From Casuarina equisetifolia (Eukaryota; Streptophyta; Magnoliopsida; Fagales; Casuarinaceae), in NCBI GenBank assembly GCA_028551475.1, contig CM052356.1, positions 3,172,001 to 3,236,000 on the forward strand: a stretch of 64,000 nt of DNA, in the 5' to 3' direction. The notes beneath the pieces are model-generated. The model was not told where the DNA came from, did no database searches, and saw nothing but the letters and a program-made list of their open reading frames with translations. The position numbers and the translations under genes are program-made. Shown piece by piece: positions 44,797 through 58,055 of the stretch; position 1 is the stretch's first letter, and each line of letters starts with the position of its first letter.

Positions 44797-46847
44797 CGAT
44801 AACTCTATTTTTATATAGTTATTTTGTTTAATTTAAGTAATAAATAATATAATACTTGTGAAAAATATTTGAATTCCTCTTTATTTAAATTTCTTTTGTT
44901 TATGTAGCATAAGGAGGAATGGAGAAAAAGGATAAACATGGAGAACCTAATACTTATTATGTGGCATAATAGAGTCATATCAAGATCAAGAGAGTCAAGA
45001 TGAGCTTATTCTTTGATGAATAAACTCACATATTTATAAAATAAAGAAAAACTAATTGATATTCCAACTTTTAGATATTTTTTTTTCTTTTCTTTTCTTT
45101 TAACAAGAATTGCTTTAATTCCAAATGGGGCTTGATTAGAACTTTGTTCTTTTTTTTTTTTTTCTGGATATGTGGTATTATTATGTTTGCTAAATGTAAT
45201 AATTGAAATTACCATGAATATGAATATCTCCTCTTTATGTCAACTATAACTTATATTCTTATTTTTAAAAATGTTCTTAGAAAAGAAATGTTCTCGAAAG
45301 GCTAGACCCAAATTCATAAGGTAGAGAAGAAAATGAACTCTTTTTTATGAGAGAGTTTACCGCAACCACAAATCTACCCATAACTAAACAAACCATTCCA
45401 AACTACAACCTTGCAACCTAAAAAGACACCTACAATCATTTGCTCAATTACTACCGAGAACGTCTTATGCATCGTCTGAGTCTGAACTTGAGGTTAATAT
45501 GATGATGCATGTCTAATTATGTGACAAGCCTTCCTTGCTTGACCCCGAGCCCTTTGTCCTAGGGTAGACCTTTGTTTGCCGGACTACTCGTTTCTTATGT
45601 TAACATGCTTGCTTGAACCCTAAAGCACCTATTAAGAACCTTTTCTTTGATTTTAATTATTTTAACTAATGATGTATTTTTTGCTTTTATTTCTTCCCTT
45701 ACAATTTTAGAGAAGGTTTTTAGAGTTACACTTAAACCGCTTAGCTTACATATTTTAAAAATAAGCTTTAATTGTCCTTCTTTCTTTTCTTTATCTATTG
45801 GCTTTTGTTCCAATTAGGCTTTGAATAATTATTATTAGATTTTTCATTGTTGTTAGGTTATCTAAATAATTAAAAAAACTTAGTCATTTTAGGAGTTGAA
45901 AGTTAATTAATATAAGAGTTCAAAAACTAATTATTTTAAATCTTCAAAACCCACTTTTACTAGGATAGGAAATAGGTCTAAACCTAAACCCTATTTAAGA
46001 AAATAGAATAGGCAAAAGAAAGGGGAAAGAACTTCAGCACAACTCAAGAGAAAGGCTATGAATTTAAGGTTTTCTTGAAGAAAAAACAAAAAGGGTGACA
46101 TACTTCTTGTTCTTTGATTCAATATGCCTTTTTTAATTCCTGTTATTGTTCTTCCTTATTATTTTATTATGTTTTAGTTACTTTTGTTAGAGTTACAATG
46201 TAACCTAATTATGATGGTATGAATCTTATGATTATTATGTTTTGTAAGATATTTTGTTTATATGAAATTACATGTTACTATGTTTAATGCTTTTAAGTGG
46301 TCAATTATCACTTAAATGATATGATTTAAATGTTTGAGATCAACAGGAGATAATATGCAATTATTTCTTGTAATGTGTAATCATAAATTAAATATAGATA
46401 GACAATATCATATTGTTTGTGTGGCTTTTGATGTAAATTAAGAATATTCATAGATCCTAATGCATTTGATATGTTTCAATTCACATATAGAAATATAATT
46501 AATTAATGAGCTAAATAGGTTTGCTATACCTAGATATAGGATAGTGAATAAATTAGAAAATTTTGCCATCACATGAGTATTGTCCCTCTTGCAAGCATAA
46601 ATAATGAAAGTTCATATCTAGTAATTATGGTGAAATCAAATGCTCTAACATATTTCTTGTATTAAGTTTTGTTAAATCTTTTACTATTAATTTATCATCT
46701 ATCATTTGGATTTAGATAAATTCTAAGAGTTATTCACTGTTAATAATTAGTTAGTCTAGTAATCACCAATTTCTGTGGGATGATATTTTTCTTATCATTA
46801 TATTACTTATTCAACATGTTCACTTGTATTTAGAATTTCACCAAACA
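44797..46847 (+). mobile_element. Athila-type solo LTR with target duplication
   Basis: 2051 bases from CGATAACTCT (TG changed to CG) to CACCAAACA, flanked by ACACA on both sides (44792-44796 and 46848-46852). No PBS or polypurine tract adjoins it, so it is a solo LTR left after recombination. It is about 600 bases longer than the LTR at 50026-51461, through extra sequence in the middle. The same insertion is present at 1-1676/3037-3672. Confidence 0.85.
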
Positions 46848-46909
46848 ACACACGTTTAGTAATTATTCTTTTTCACCTTTTTATGGTTCTTAAAAAAGAA
46901 AAAAAATTG

Positions 46910-49170
46910 TAATCCTTGTCAAACAGCTTTTGTGCCGGTAGAAACATTAAAGAAAATATTTTGTTATGTCAAGAGCTAATACACAATTATCACAAAGATA
47001 TTCATGGGAAAAGGGTGGCAATTAAGGTTGATATTATGAAAACATATGATTCAATAGACTGGAATGCAATCTTAAATACTTTGAAAGTTTTGAAGTTCCC
47101 AGACAAATTTAGATTGATGATTGAAAGTTGCATTACTATTGTTGGATATTTTGTGAACATAAATGACTTATACAAGATTTTTTAAGGGGGCAAAGGCATT
47201 TAGATAGGGAGACCTTATCTCTCCTTTTCTTTTTGTTATTGTGATGAAGATTTTTAAAAGAATTATACAAAAGAAAATATCTTCTGGAAGGTTCAAATTT
47301 CACTGGAAATACTCTAAAGAGAAGATCACTCATCTATGTTTTGCTAATGACCTTTTTTTGTTTGCTCATAGAGATATTGAGTCTATATTGTGTTTACTAG
47401 ATGTTATGTAAGAGTTTGAGAATATCATAAGTCTAAAGATGCATCCATAAAAGTGTCAAATTTTCTTTTCAGGCTTGTCTAGATGGGAGAAGGCTTTAAT
47501 ACTTGATCATATTCCTATCTAAGAAGGCCAACTTCTTATAAAATATTTGGGAGTTCCATTGATTACCAAAAGACTCTCCAACCTAGATTGTACAATCCTA
47601 ATAGAAAAGATATTAAGGTGAATTGAAGGTTAGGAGTCTAAGTATATTAGTTATGGGGGGAGATTGCAACTAGAAAAAATTGTTCTATTCTCCTTGCAAA
47701 CATGTTGGATACAAACTTTTCTATTACCAAAATAGACACTTCATGAAACGGAAAAAATGATTAGAATCTTCCTTTGGGTAGGTAAATCTAATAGATGATG
47801 TGTAATGAAAGTTGCATAAAAAGAAGTTTGTTGGCCTAAAATTTTTGGAGGATTGGGTTTGATAGACATTCATACGTGGAATAAGGGGTTGAAGCCCTTT
47901 GTCCCACATCGGGCGGAGAAAGGTTGGTCGCTAGGCTAATAAGTGGGAGGTGTACTGACTTGGTATGACACGTTTTAAGGCGTGCGTGTGAAGGCCCCAC
48001 TCGCCAAGAACAAAACCCCTGAGCCATTGGGCAAAGGGGTACAATATCGTGTTGGGTGGTCCCCCACTTAACTGTTGGTATCAGAGCCAGACCCCCCCAG
48101 GTATCGGTGAGTGGTGTCTTGGGGTGTCGAGACTTTAAGGGTGGGAGGGTTAGAGCCCTTTGTCCCACATTGCGTGGAGAAAGGCTGGTTACTAATAAAT
48201 GGGAGGTGTGTTGACTTGGTATGATGTGTTTTAAGTGCAGGTGTAAAGGCCCCACTCGTTAAGAACAAAACCCCTTAGCCGATGGGTGGTGGGACAATAT
48301 TGTGCCAAGTGGCCCTACCTAATTGTAGATAGTAGTTGGAAAACTTTTATGATCTCTTGTACATAATAACTCAAACTCTTTATGGGTTAAATGGATGATA
48401 ACATAAAATTTGAAAGGAAGAAATGTATTAGAAGTTGAGATGAAAGATCATTAGCTTGGAGTTTTAAGAATATTTTACAAGTAAGAAGTGAACTCACAGA
48501 ACTAGTGATGGACTCAAAATATATTAATGCCAAAAGTTATGTAGCATTAAGAGAGCATAGAGAAGACACTGAATGGGCAAGATTTGTATGGAAAGGAGTA
48601 CCAAAGCATAATTTTATATGTTGGATCATTTTGAAAGGAAAACTATCAACAGTAGATCGTGTGGCTGTATGGAATAGCTTAATGGACTTATAATGAAACC
48701 TTTGCCAACAAGGAGAAGAATCACAAGAACATTTATTTTTTCAATGCAAGTTTACAAATTACATATGGAAGGCTCTATTAAGTATGAATAGATTAACTCA
48801 AAGAATTGAACATTGGAAAGCTAAAATATGTTGGATGATCAAGGTTGTCAAGAGTAAGAGTTTTGCAGCAACTAAGCTTAGTATATCTTTCAAGGCCATA
48901 TTGTATCACGTTTGGAGGGAAAGAAATAGAAGAAGATTCAATGATAAAAGTCTAGATAGTTCAACCATTATTGCTAAAATTAAAAAGGACATGAGAGAGA
49001 AGATTTCATATACCTGAGGGATAAAGCCTACAAATTGTAATAAATTCCTACAAGAGCTTTGGAATTTGACAAATGTAGTGTTTGAGCTTAAATGATGATG
49101 ATGTAATTGAACAATATTGTAATTCTTTATGGTAATATATAATTCTTGACCTTTCACCAAAAAAAAAAAA
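46910..49170 (+). pseudogene. 5'-truncated LINE with RT and zf-RVT
   Basis: The LINE starts within RT (CAGRNIKENILLCQELIHNY, VDIMKTYDSIDW), goes on through GDPLSPFLF-like and KEKITHL.F residues, where the catalytic FADD is FAND (47343 on), and LIKYLGVPLITKRLSNLD. After the TRIM insertion the frame resumes near 48335 with LWVKWM. The zf-RVT region is 48505-48693 (WARFVWKGVPKHNFICWI) and HEHLFFQCKF follows at 48725. It ends in an A-run at 49159-49170. Many stops make it dead. A one-base deletion before GRNI is shared with the copy at 1735. Confidence 0.85.
47889..48325 (+). mobile_element. TRIM element inside the LINE
   Basis: Two direct repeats of about 180 bases, 47890-48074 and 48150-48325, both begin with AGCCCTTTGTCCCACAT and share GGCCCCACTCG and AAGAACAAAACCCC. 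The 75-base interior starts with the PBS TGGTATCAGAGCC (48076-48088) and ends with the purine tract AAGGGTGGGAGG (48137-48148). This is the layout of a terminal-repeat retrotransposon in miniature. No clear target duplication was found. The LTRs differ at many sites, so it is old. Confidence 0.85.
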
Positions 49171-49229
49171 ACAAACTTCTTGAACAATAAAAAGGAAAAA
49201 AGAAAATATAAGTTGCATGATATTTATAT

Positions 49230-49690
49230 TAAAAAGAATGTGATACTAGTTTTTATGTTAGTACCGGAGAAAGGTATATGCAAAAGCTTATATTATAAGC
49301 TTTATATGAAGAGCCTGTAAGAGGCAAGCCAATCCAAGCTCGTAAGAAGTAGGCTAGTCCAGGCCCGTAAGGAGTAGGCTGATCTAATCTCACATGACAT
49401 GAGCTGACCTAAGCTTATAACTCATGAGCCTTGTAAAGTGTTTAATTTGGAATGTGCCGAATTCATTGAAATGGTGCCATTCAACTAACGTTTGAGTCCT
49501 TAATTTTGTTTCGTGCAAATAGAAGCCCTAGCTTTTATTTTATTCGAGATAGTGAGAGAAGCCATCTTTTCTTTGTAGCCACATGTCCACTCTCCCAATG
49601 CAAAGATTTGTAGAAAAGTTGATTGATTGTTAGAAAAACTAGTCAGAATGGCCATGTGATGATTAAGGGTTTGATTTTATATCTATAAAT
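49230..49690 (+). mobile_element. copia LTR fragment with minisatellite
   Basis: 49240-49310 matches the reverse complement of 57720-57830 (GCAAAAGCTTATATTATAAG-like words). 49310-49440 is a tandem array of roughly 27-base units around AAGTAGGCTAGTCCAGGCCC. It is part of the same LTR family as 56477-58055, in the other orientation. Confidence 0.6.
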
Positions 49691-49692
49691 TG

Positions 49693-49821
49693 GTGTTCTA
49701 AGACAAAGTAAGAAGCATCAAACAATAAACATAGATGGACACAAAATTACCACAGTGGCTTGACCCTTACACCTATGTCCACCTTTTTCTTCTTTCAACC
49801 CAACTGATTGAAGTTCACTTT
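49693..49821 (-). mobile_element. copia 3' LTR, left part
   Basis: GGTGTTCTAAGACAAAGTAA and the following 120 bases match 8875-9010. The first 60 bases of the LTR end are missing. It is broken at 49822 by a second copia LTR, and the rest follows at about 53005. Confidence 0.75.
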
Positions 49822-52800
49822 TGTTGGAATATATTTTAATGATATTAGAATATATAAACATTTTGATGATGAAGAAAAATGGGTATTATAATATAATAAT
49901 ATTATAACCATTTTTTTGGAATATATTGATGATTGAATGGAATTATAATATGGAAATATTATAATATTTGATCATTTGTAGGGTTTTTATAAAGAAAATA
50001 ATATGCAAATGTTATTGTAGGAAACTGATAACTCTATTTTTATAGAGTTATTTTGACTATTTTAGGATATAAATAATACAAGTTTTATAAGATAATATTT
50101 AAGTTTTGATATATTTATGTAAACTGGTGTTATTTATGCAGCAAACCCCAAAAGAGCAAAAGAAATAAAGGAAGAGAAAGTTACAAAAAGGCACGTGAAG
50201 AAGACAAGGAAAGAAAAAGAAGTCAAAAGAAGAAAAGAGGAGGCAACGTGTAAAGCAGCAAAAGAGGAGGAAAAGGACAAAAAAGGATAAGAAAGGAAAT
50301 AAAGGAAAAGGGGCAAAAAAGTGAATTATTAAGGGAGAATCTTAGGGCACGCATCCCAAGATAGAATAAAAAGGCAAAGGAACGTGAATTAAAAGGGGAG
50401 GAGAAGGCGCCGCACAAGAGTAGAGGAGAATAGGAGAGAGAAGAGAGAGAAGAGAGAGAAGAGAGAGAAAAGAAGAAGAAGCCGTGTGTTGCCGCCGAAA
50501 TCAAGAGAAAAAGTGAGAGAAGAAAGAGAAAACCAAGAAAGAAAAAGAGAAATAGAGGCGCGAAAGCTTCCCTCTACTTCTTATCATTCTTGAATTGTAG
50601 GAATTCTGTGAGGAATTCTTAAAGAGAAGACAATGTGGTGACAACTTTCCTGTTTTTCTATTTAAGATGTTTTGCTTAATTTCTACTATTGCTTTGGTTT
50701 GTTATTTCATTATGTTCTAAATTTCTTTTGTTAGAGCGAAGATGTAGCCTAACTATGATGATGTGAATTTCATAAGTTTTTATGTTTTGCAAGATATTTT
50801 ATTTATGTGAGTTATATATTATTTATTCTTAATGCTTTTAAGTGATTGGCCACCACTTGAATGATATGATGTGCATGTTAGAGACTGAAAGGTAATAATA
50901 TGCAATTGCTTCTTATAATATATAACCATGAATTAAATGTGGATAGACATATACCATGTTATTTGTGTGGCTTTTGGTGATAAGATGATCGAAAGATTTA
51001 TTGTAAACCAGGAATATTCACAAATCCTAATGCATTTGGTTTGTTTCAATTCACATATAGAGATATAGTGAATTAATGAACTAAATAGGTTTGCTATACC
51101 TAGACATAGGATAGTAAATAAATTAGGAAGTTCCGCCATCACATGGGTAATATCATTCTTGTAGGCATAAACTATAAAAATTCATATCTAGTAGTTATGG
51201 TGAAATCGGAAGCTCTAACATGTTTCTCATCTTGATTTTTCTTACTTGGATTCAATTTTAATTAGTCTTGAGTTTTCGTTTTGAAAGTTTTAAATTTTAA
51301 TTCATCATCAACAATATTTTGATTTGCTAGATAAATTTTAGGATTTATTCATCATTAGTATTTAATTAGTTTAGTATTCACCAATCTTCGTGGGACGATA
51401 CTTTTCTTATCATTATATTACTTGTTCGACATGTTCACTTGTATTTAAAATTCACCGAACAGAAACCCAGTTCAAAATGTACAAAGCCCGAACTAAGGAA
51501 GCCTAAAATGGTCCAACCCACGTGAAGCGTGACCCAAGCCTGTGCGATCTAGCCTGAGAGGCAGAATCCAACTTATAAAGGCGTGACCCAGCTCGCGAGT
51601 CTACAACCCAATCTAGTGTGTGAGCCCTAGTTAGAGGTGTGACTCGCGAACCCACTCTTAGACCCGTGAACCTGCACTCTTGACCCACAATCTAGAAGCC
51701 TCACGACTGATGTTCAATTAAGTGACCCGCGTGCCTGTAACTTGATTCAACAACATCTGACCCACAATCGATGTTGGGACTTTGCTACTTAAATTGGTTG
51801 TCGGAATCTTCATCGATTAAGCAAGAAAAGGACTTGTTGGAAAGCTAATGAAGAGAAGAAGATTTTTGTAAGGAAAAATCGAAGACCCATTGCTTAGAGA
51901 TGATTAATTTGAAGAAGTTATAAAGTTCTTCGAGTTCTAGCTCTAATTGCTCAAAAGTGAAATTGGAAGTAGATTAAAAGGTTTCTGTAGATGATTTTAA
52001 AGGGCTTTTGTAAGGAAGAAAATGCTCTATTAATCTGTGAAGGACCCATAAAGAATTAATTTAAGATTGGAGAGAATTGAAGAAGATTTGAATGAAACCC
52101 GAAATTTGCCCCATAGAACTCAAATTACAAAACTTTAAGTTGAGACCAAAATTGCGCCATTTTGGATGGGGGTTTTTGAATTAAACGAAGGCAGAACCAT
52201 AGTCTCGACATTCTGTCTCTTTTAAGCTTGAAAATGGACAAGGAAGAGGGAAATAAGGAACTCCAATGGGAAGAAGACTTGATGGTACTTAGAGGTGTCA
52301 GAATGACTCTTTGAAGTCAGAGGTTAGCTATTCTAAAGTTATTTAAGTAAGTTTATCTTCACCATTGCAAGGGGTCTAAAAATAAGAAGGAAATAAAGCA
52401 TTCTGTGAAGCATTTCATAATACTCATTCTAGCTCATCCAAACTTACAATTTTGATCTTCATTGAGTGACTAACTTTTGAGCTCATTACTTGCTTATTAG
52501 AGAATCAATTTGTACTTCGTTATACTCTATTGTTGAAGTTTATTTTTTGCAAGTAGACTCTGCTAGGGTTTGAATGGATTTGGGGCTTTTGTCCATATTA
52601 CTCTATATTAAGTCTCTAGTAGTTGTTTGAAGCTTCTGAACTTGTATTGCATATCTTACAAAAGCTTAGTTCAAAATTTGTAATCAATTGTATTGTAATC
52701 CTTAGTGTAAGAATTGTTTGACTCTTTGAAGAGGAGTTGGAAAGTGTAGGAGAAAGTTTCTCCTAGCTTTGTAGTAAACTAGACTTCAACCGGTTATGTT

Positions 52801-53000
52801 GAAGGAGAAAAGAGTGGAATTAAGTGAGAAGGGCCGAATCATCGTCTAAATTGGTGTCTTATCTTTCTTGTGTTTGATTAGCTTACTAATTAATCTTTAT
52901 ATATTTGAATTCCATATTTGATTGTATAAAAAGTAATTGAACACAAATAGAAGTGACTTTTACAAGAAAAACCTAATTCATCCCCCTCTTAGGTTGCTAT
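49822..53000 (+). mobile_element. copia LTR holding a nested solo LTR
   Basis: It starts TGTTGGAATATATTTT and ends near CCCCCTCTTAGGTTGCTAT, with the family block AGACTTCAACCGGTTATG at 52790. Without the nested element at 50026-51466 it is about 1.74 kb, the same as the LTR at 4793-6525. A minisatellite of GTGACCC and GCGAACCC words lies at 51490-51720. It is inserted in a minus-oriented copia LTR. Confidence 0.7.
50026..51461 (+). mobile_element. Athila-type solo LTR, perfect target duplication
   Basis: 1436 bases from TGATAACTCTATTTTTATAG to ATTCACCGAACA, flanked by GAAAC at 50021-50025 and 51462-51466. The 3' half matches 45-47 kb and 58-59 kb LTRs. A long purine-rich stretch (50150-50560) fills the middle. 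The sharp ends and perfect duplication show it is younger than the copia LTR that holds it. Confidence 0.9.
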
Positions 53001-53004
53001 AAGA

Positions 53005-54146
53005 GAGAACTTTTTCCTAACCTTCTCAATCCTTTCAAAGTAAATCCTTAATGATGTATAGTTTGTGAGGGATATTACTAATCAAAGAGCTTTTTCGAGA
53101 TATAAAGTGACAATTAAAACTCTAATTATGAAAACCCAAAACTATATAGAACTAGGGTTTCAAGTTTACAATTAGGTTTATGTGCAAATAATAATTAGTG
53201 TTCAATCAGCACATAAACAAGAGTATACACAAGTACAATCATAAAGAATATGATCGTTAAAGAATGTCACCAAAGATCTTCACAGAATTGCAATGCTTCA
53301 AGAAATCTCATTCTTTTCTTTTGATTTCTCAATCAACTCATGCAAAATTGTTTCTTGATCCGTAGAATAGAGACTTTTATAGAAGATTTAAGATAGAGTA
53401 GCTAATTTGAGGTTTCTACCAAGCTTGACTGATTCAAAATCTTTTTCTCATTGAGAGATTGAATTTGTTCCACCATTTTACTTTTAAGGCTTCGATTCAA
53501 ACTCTTAGTCATCACAAAATTGCACAGAATAGCTATTTTGACACTCAATTGCTTCTTTGCATTTCTTCCCACTAAGAGATTGACATTTATGACTATTGAG
53601 AAGACACTTACTTGACGAAAGCTTCATATCAAATTTTAGGATTTTAGGCTTTAGCTTAATGGCGCCGTTTAAGTGATTATGCAGCACACATTTTTTGACG
53701 AGCTAGATTAGGCTTATGCCTCAAAAGCCTTAATCTTGATCAGGTTGCTCATGTTACCTTAGGCCATATATAATGGATTTTACAAAACTCAAACTAAACT
53801 TCCTCGTTGGATATTCTTCCTTGGATTGATCTTACAAATCATGTGAGTTAGGCTGCTTCCATGTAATCCATTGTCCTACAAAAGATATTCTAGCATCAAT
53901 CTTTCTTAAATATAAGAATATTATACCATTAATATTTTCTTCTTGCTTAAGAAATATTCTTTAGGAACTTGGATAAGATTGCAATATATAAAAATGTAAG
54001 AAATTAGCTACTTTATAATATCATTAATTGATATTATAATTTGCACACTTTTTACTTCCTTTAATTTTATTTTGCACATTAAAATATAAAAAAATTTATA
54101 TACATTTATCAACAAAATTTGTCACAACAAAACATATCTTTTCTCA
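53005..54146 (-). mobile_element. copia 3' LTR, right part
   Basis: Matches 9020-10207, including AAATCCTTAATGATGTATAG and the end near ACAAAACATATCTTTTCTCA. It finishes the LTR broken at 49821. To the right, on the minus strand, AAAAAATGGGGAGAGC is the polypurine tract, so the internal region of the element is on the right. Confidence 0.75.
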
Positions 54147-54599
54147 ATGCTCTCCCCATTTTTTATGATGACAAAATTTTTATCACTTAAGCATGCAATA
54201 ACACGTGTCATCAATGAAGTGAACAAAGTGTAATATATCAAATGTTTTTCATGACAACCATTAAAACAAAATTTTACACAAAGTTATATATCTTGTTATA
54301 AGAATATTGCACAGAATTATCATTTGCAATAATAACAATTATTTTCAATCTATTCTCAATAACCAGTAGCAATATACCATTCAACAGTATATATCATAAC
54401 ATTCATCATTTAGCAATAACACCTTTTGAAACATATTTTCAAAATATTTTCAGGGCATTAGAGAGTCATCCCATTTTTTGCACTAGATAGTTAAAAGTGG
54501 AATATAAATGTGCAACAACATTCTCTCCCCTTTTTTGTCATTATCAAAAAGAGCATAGGATAATATAGATGACGAAGAAAAGATGAATACTAAGTTGTC

Positions 54600-55640
54600 T
54601 AACTTGATGAAGTTAATGGAGTCTTACGATGCTCCCCCTCAAACCAAGCTTATTTACAAGTGTGCAAGAGTAAAAAGTATAGAATAATAGAACATGAAGT
54701 TTAAGAAATATTTTCAAACAAGCACATTCCAAGCTTTCACCTAAAAGTATAGAATTTAAGTTATCTAATGGTTTAGTAAAGATATCAGCAATTTGTTGGT
54801 CAGTTTGAATCAACACTAGCCTTTTTTTTCATAATGTGATAAGGAAGTAAATGTCCTCATATGAGTGTTCATAAGTTTGGAATTATGCATATTGTATTTC
54901 TTAAGTAATTCATTTGCATACTTGGTTTAACTTATAAAAATGACTTTGCTAGATTGTTTTATTTGAAGGTCTAAAAAATAAGTCAACTTACCCATCATGC
55001 TTATCTCAAATTCATTTTGTATAGATTCAACAAATTCTTTACATAGAGCAAGATTAATAGTGCCAAACATAATATCATTAACATAGATTTGGACAATTAG
55101 AATGTCATTTTCTTTTCTTCTAATGAATAATGTATTATTAACTCTTCCTTTTTTGAAATCTGTAGTAAGCAAAAAATTACTCAACTTATCATACCAAGCC
55201 CATAGGGCTTATTTAAGTCCATACAAAGCTTTTGAAAGCTTAAAAACATGTTAAGGACATATTGGATCTTCAAATCCAGGTGGTTGTTCACCATAAAATT
55301 CTTCTTTAACAATACCATTTAAGAAAACACTCTTTATATCGATTTGAAAAAGAGTAAAGTTCATACAACAATCAAATGCTAATAGCATCCTAATAGCTTC
55401 TAATCTAGCTACTAGTAAAAAATTTTCATAATAGTCTATTCCTTTCTCTTGGCTATACTATTGTGCAACTAATCTAGTTTTATTCTTAGTGATGATTCCA
55501 TTTTCATCTAACTTATTTCTAAATACCCATTTTGTGCCAATAACTAAATGGTCTTTTGGTCTAAGAATCAAGTTTCAAACTTGACTTCTCTAAAACTAAT
55601 TTAACTCTTCTTGCATGGCAAAGAACCACCTTTCATCTTT
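54600..55640 (-). pseudogene. copia RNase H tail and reverse transcriptase
   Basis: 54816-54750 reads TDQQIADIFTKPLDNLNSIL, the end of RNase H. The middle of RNase H is missing. The frame 55184-54927 is RT with FKKGRVNNTLFIRRKENDIL and IVQIYVNDIMFG, where the catalytic YVDD is YVND, then MMGKLTYFLDL. Upstream to 55640 the earlier RT blocks can be read in broken frames (TK.VFRNKLDENGIITKNK-like). It belongs to the LTR at 53005-54146. Confidence 0.85.
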
Positions 55641-55847
55641 AAGAGCTTCATCGGTCCTTTTTGTCTCTACTTGAGACAAGAAGACTTGATGTTCACATGT
55701 TTTGTGATAATGTGACTATGTACTAACCCTATTGGTGAGATCACCTAAGATAAACTGTTGATCTACTTCTCCTCTTACTCAAGGGAATGAGAAGTCTCTT
55801 ATTTCAAACTCCCTCTTAACTCTAGCTCCATCCTTCTTAATGTTTCC

Positions 55848-56476
55848 TTATTCATTTAAACTTGGACTGATCTTATTTTCCAAATGGGTAGTGCAATTAT
55901 CTTTAAATTTAACATGTATTGACTTTTCTACTACTAAAGTTCTCTTATTAAATACTTTATATGCTTTGCTAGCATAAGAGTAACCAAGAAAAATAACTTC
56001 ATCACTTTTAGAATTGAATTTTCCAAGTGACTCCTTATTATGATTCAAGACAAAACATTTACTTACAAAGACATGAAAGTAAGAAATATTTAGTTTCCTA
56101 CCAAAGAATAATTCAAATGATGTCTTTTTCAAAATTAGTCTAAAAAATGCACAATTTGAAATATAACTTGTACTCACAACCTCTCCCTAAAATGTTTTTG
56201 GAAGATTATATTCACACATGATAGTTCTAGCCATTTCTTAAAGTGTTTTATTCTTTCTTTCTACAACACCATTTTGTTGTAGGGTTCTTAGTGCTAAAAA
56301 GTTACAAGAATTCTATTTTCAAAGAGATTTTTCAAATTCCCTACCATGATCAATTCTTATTTTTGTGACTGAAAAACCCTTTTCATTTTGAATCCTTTTA
56401 CAAAAACTAGTAAACTTCTCAAATGCCTCATCCTTTCTAGCAAGTAGGTACATCCATGAATATCTAGTGTAGTCAT
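55848..56476 (-). pseudogene. copia integrase C-terminal part
   Basis: The minus frame 56177-55848 reads RLILKKTSFELFFGRKLNIS, YFHVFVSKCFVLNHNKESLG and KFNSKSDEVIFLGYSYASKA, then YKVFNKRTLVVEKSIHVKF. This is the SIRE-type integrase end. Further core sequence goes on to 56476 with frame breaks, and there the LTR at 56477 cuts it. Confidence 0.85.
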
Positions 56477-58055
56477 TGTTAGGTATAATGGCCACCAAGA
56501 AAAGGGGGGTTAAGTTGGTTGTTTAGCTTAATGTCTATTAATTGAGTTTCTAAACCACAACAATAAGTCTCAATAAATAGAAAACTTAAACAACAATAGG
56601 CAGCAATCATAAACATAGGGTTTACCACAATGGTTCAGCACTCACACCTATGTCCACCCTCTTCTTTCTTTAACTCAATCAGTTGAAGTCCACTTTACTC
56701 ACTAACTAAGAGGAAACATTATCCTAATCCTTCTAATTCATTCTCAAAGGAATTACAACACTTTAGGATTACAATCAAAGGTTATTTCAACCTTGTTACA
56801 AGAGCAAATCCCTAATAATGTATAGTTTGTAAGAGATATTTCTAATCATAGGGCTTTTTAAAGATGTATCCAAGCTTTAATCATAAAACCCCTAAATTAT
56901 AGAAAATTAAGGTTTCAGATTTACAATTAAGTTTATGTGCAAATAATAATTAGAGTTTAATCAGCACACAAACAAGAGTATAAAAGAGTATATAATCACA
57001 AGAATATGATCTTTAAAGAATATCACCGAAGATCTTCACATAATTGCAATACTCCAACAACTTCGTTTAACTTTTTCGATTTTTCAATCAACATATGCAA
57101 AAACTCTTTCTTGACCCATAGAATAGAAGGTTTTATATGAGATTCAAATAAGAGTAACTAATTTTTAAGTTTTTATCAAACCTAACAAATTCAAAGTCTT
57201 CTTCCCATTGAGAGTATAGGGTTGTTCCATCACTTAGGGTTTAGATTCAAACCTTTAATCATCACATAGTCACACCAAATAGCTACTTTGACAATCAATC
57301 ACTTTTTCTATATTTCTTCCTATTGAGAATAGACATTTGGTTGTGAAAAGGACAACATCTCTTGTTATTTCAATTGAGTTAGGAGCTAAGGCTTTTAATT
57401 AAGCTAACTGATTTAGGGCATTTGACCCTTAGTTGAATGGTGTTGTTTTGGTGAGCTCGCGGCACATGCTTACTTAAGTGTTGTGTTGGGCACACATGTT
57501 ATGGGCTTGGATCAACTTGCTTCTTGTGGGGTTAGATTGGCTTGCATTTATCTACTATGTTCATAGAAGCAATAACTGTAAATGGGCCAGAAAGAGCTAG
57601 TTATATTGCAAGCTTGGATCAACTTGCATCTTACAGGCTATGATTAGCTTGCATCTTGCTAGCTTGGATCAGGTTGCATGTATAAGCTCATCTTGCGGAC
57701 TTGGATCAAGTTGCATCAATATAAGCTCTTCATATAAGCTTATCATATAAGTTGGATTGCTTTTGCATAAATATTTTTCCTACTATAACATAAAGTCCAA
57801 CATCACATTCTCATTAATATGAATATGATGCAACAAATATTTTTTCTTTGCTTGGGAAGTATTCTTTTGAGACTTAAAATATATTGCAATATATAAAGAT
57901 GTAGGAAACCAACTACTTTATAAGATCATTAATTGATATTATAATTTATATACCTTTTGCTTCCTTTAATTTTATTTTTCACATCAATATATAAAAAAGA
58001 TTTATATAGATTTAATAACAAAATTTATGACAACAAAACATATAATTTTCCAACA
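56477..58055 (-). mobile_element. copia 3' LTR (minus orientation)
   Basis: It runs from TGTTAGGTATAATGGCC to TTTTCCAACA, about 1.58 kb. The block near 56640 (ACACCTATGTCCACCC, CAATCAGTTGAAGTCC) is the family block. Words around AAGCTTGGATCAACTTGC repeat at 57600-57740. It interrupts the integrase of the neighbouring element. Confidence 0.8.

Noticed and set aside
50134..50504. Two minus-strand frames rich in Phe, Leu and Ser that look like membrane proteins
   Set aside because: They are the complement of a long purine-rich stretch in a solo LTR.
51503..51688. Minus-strand frame rich in Arg, Gly and Ser
   Set aside because: Also a minisatellite product inside a copia LTR.
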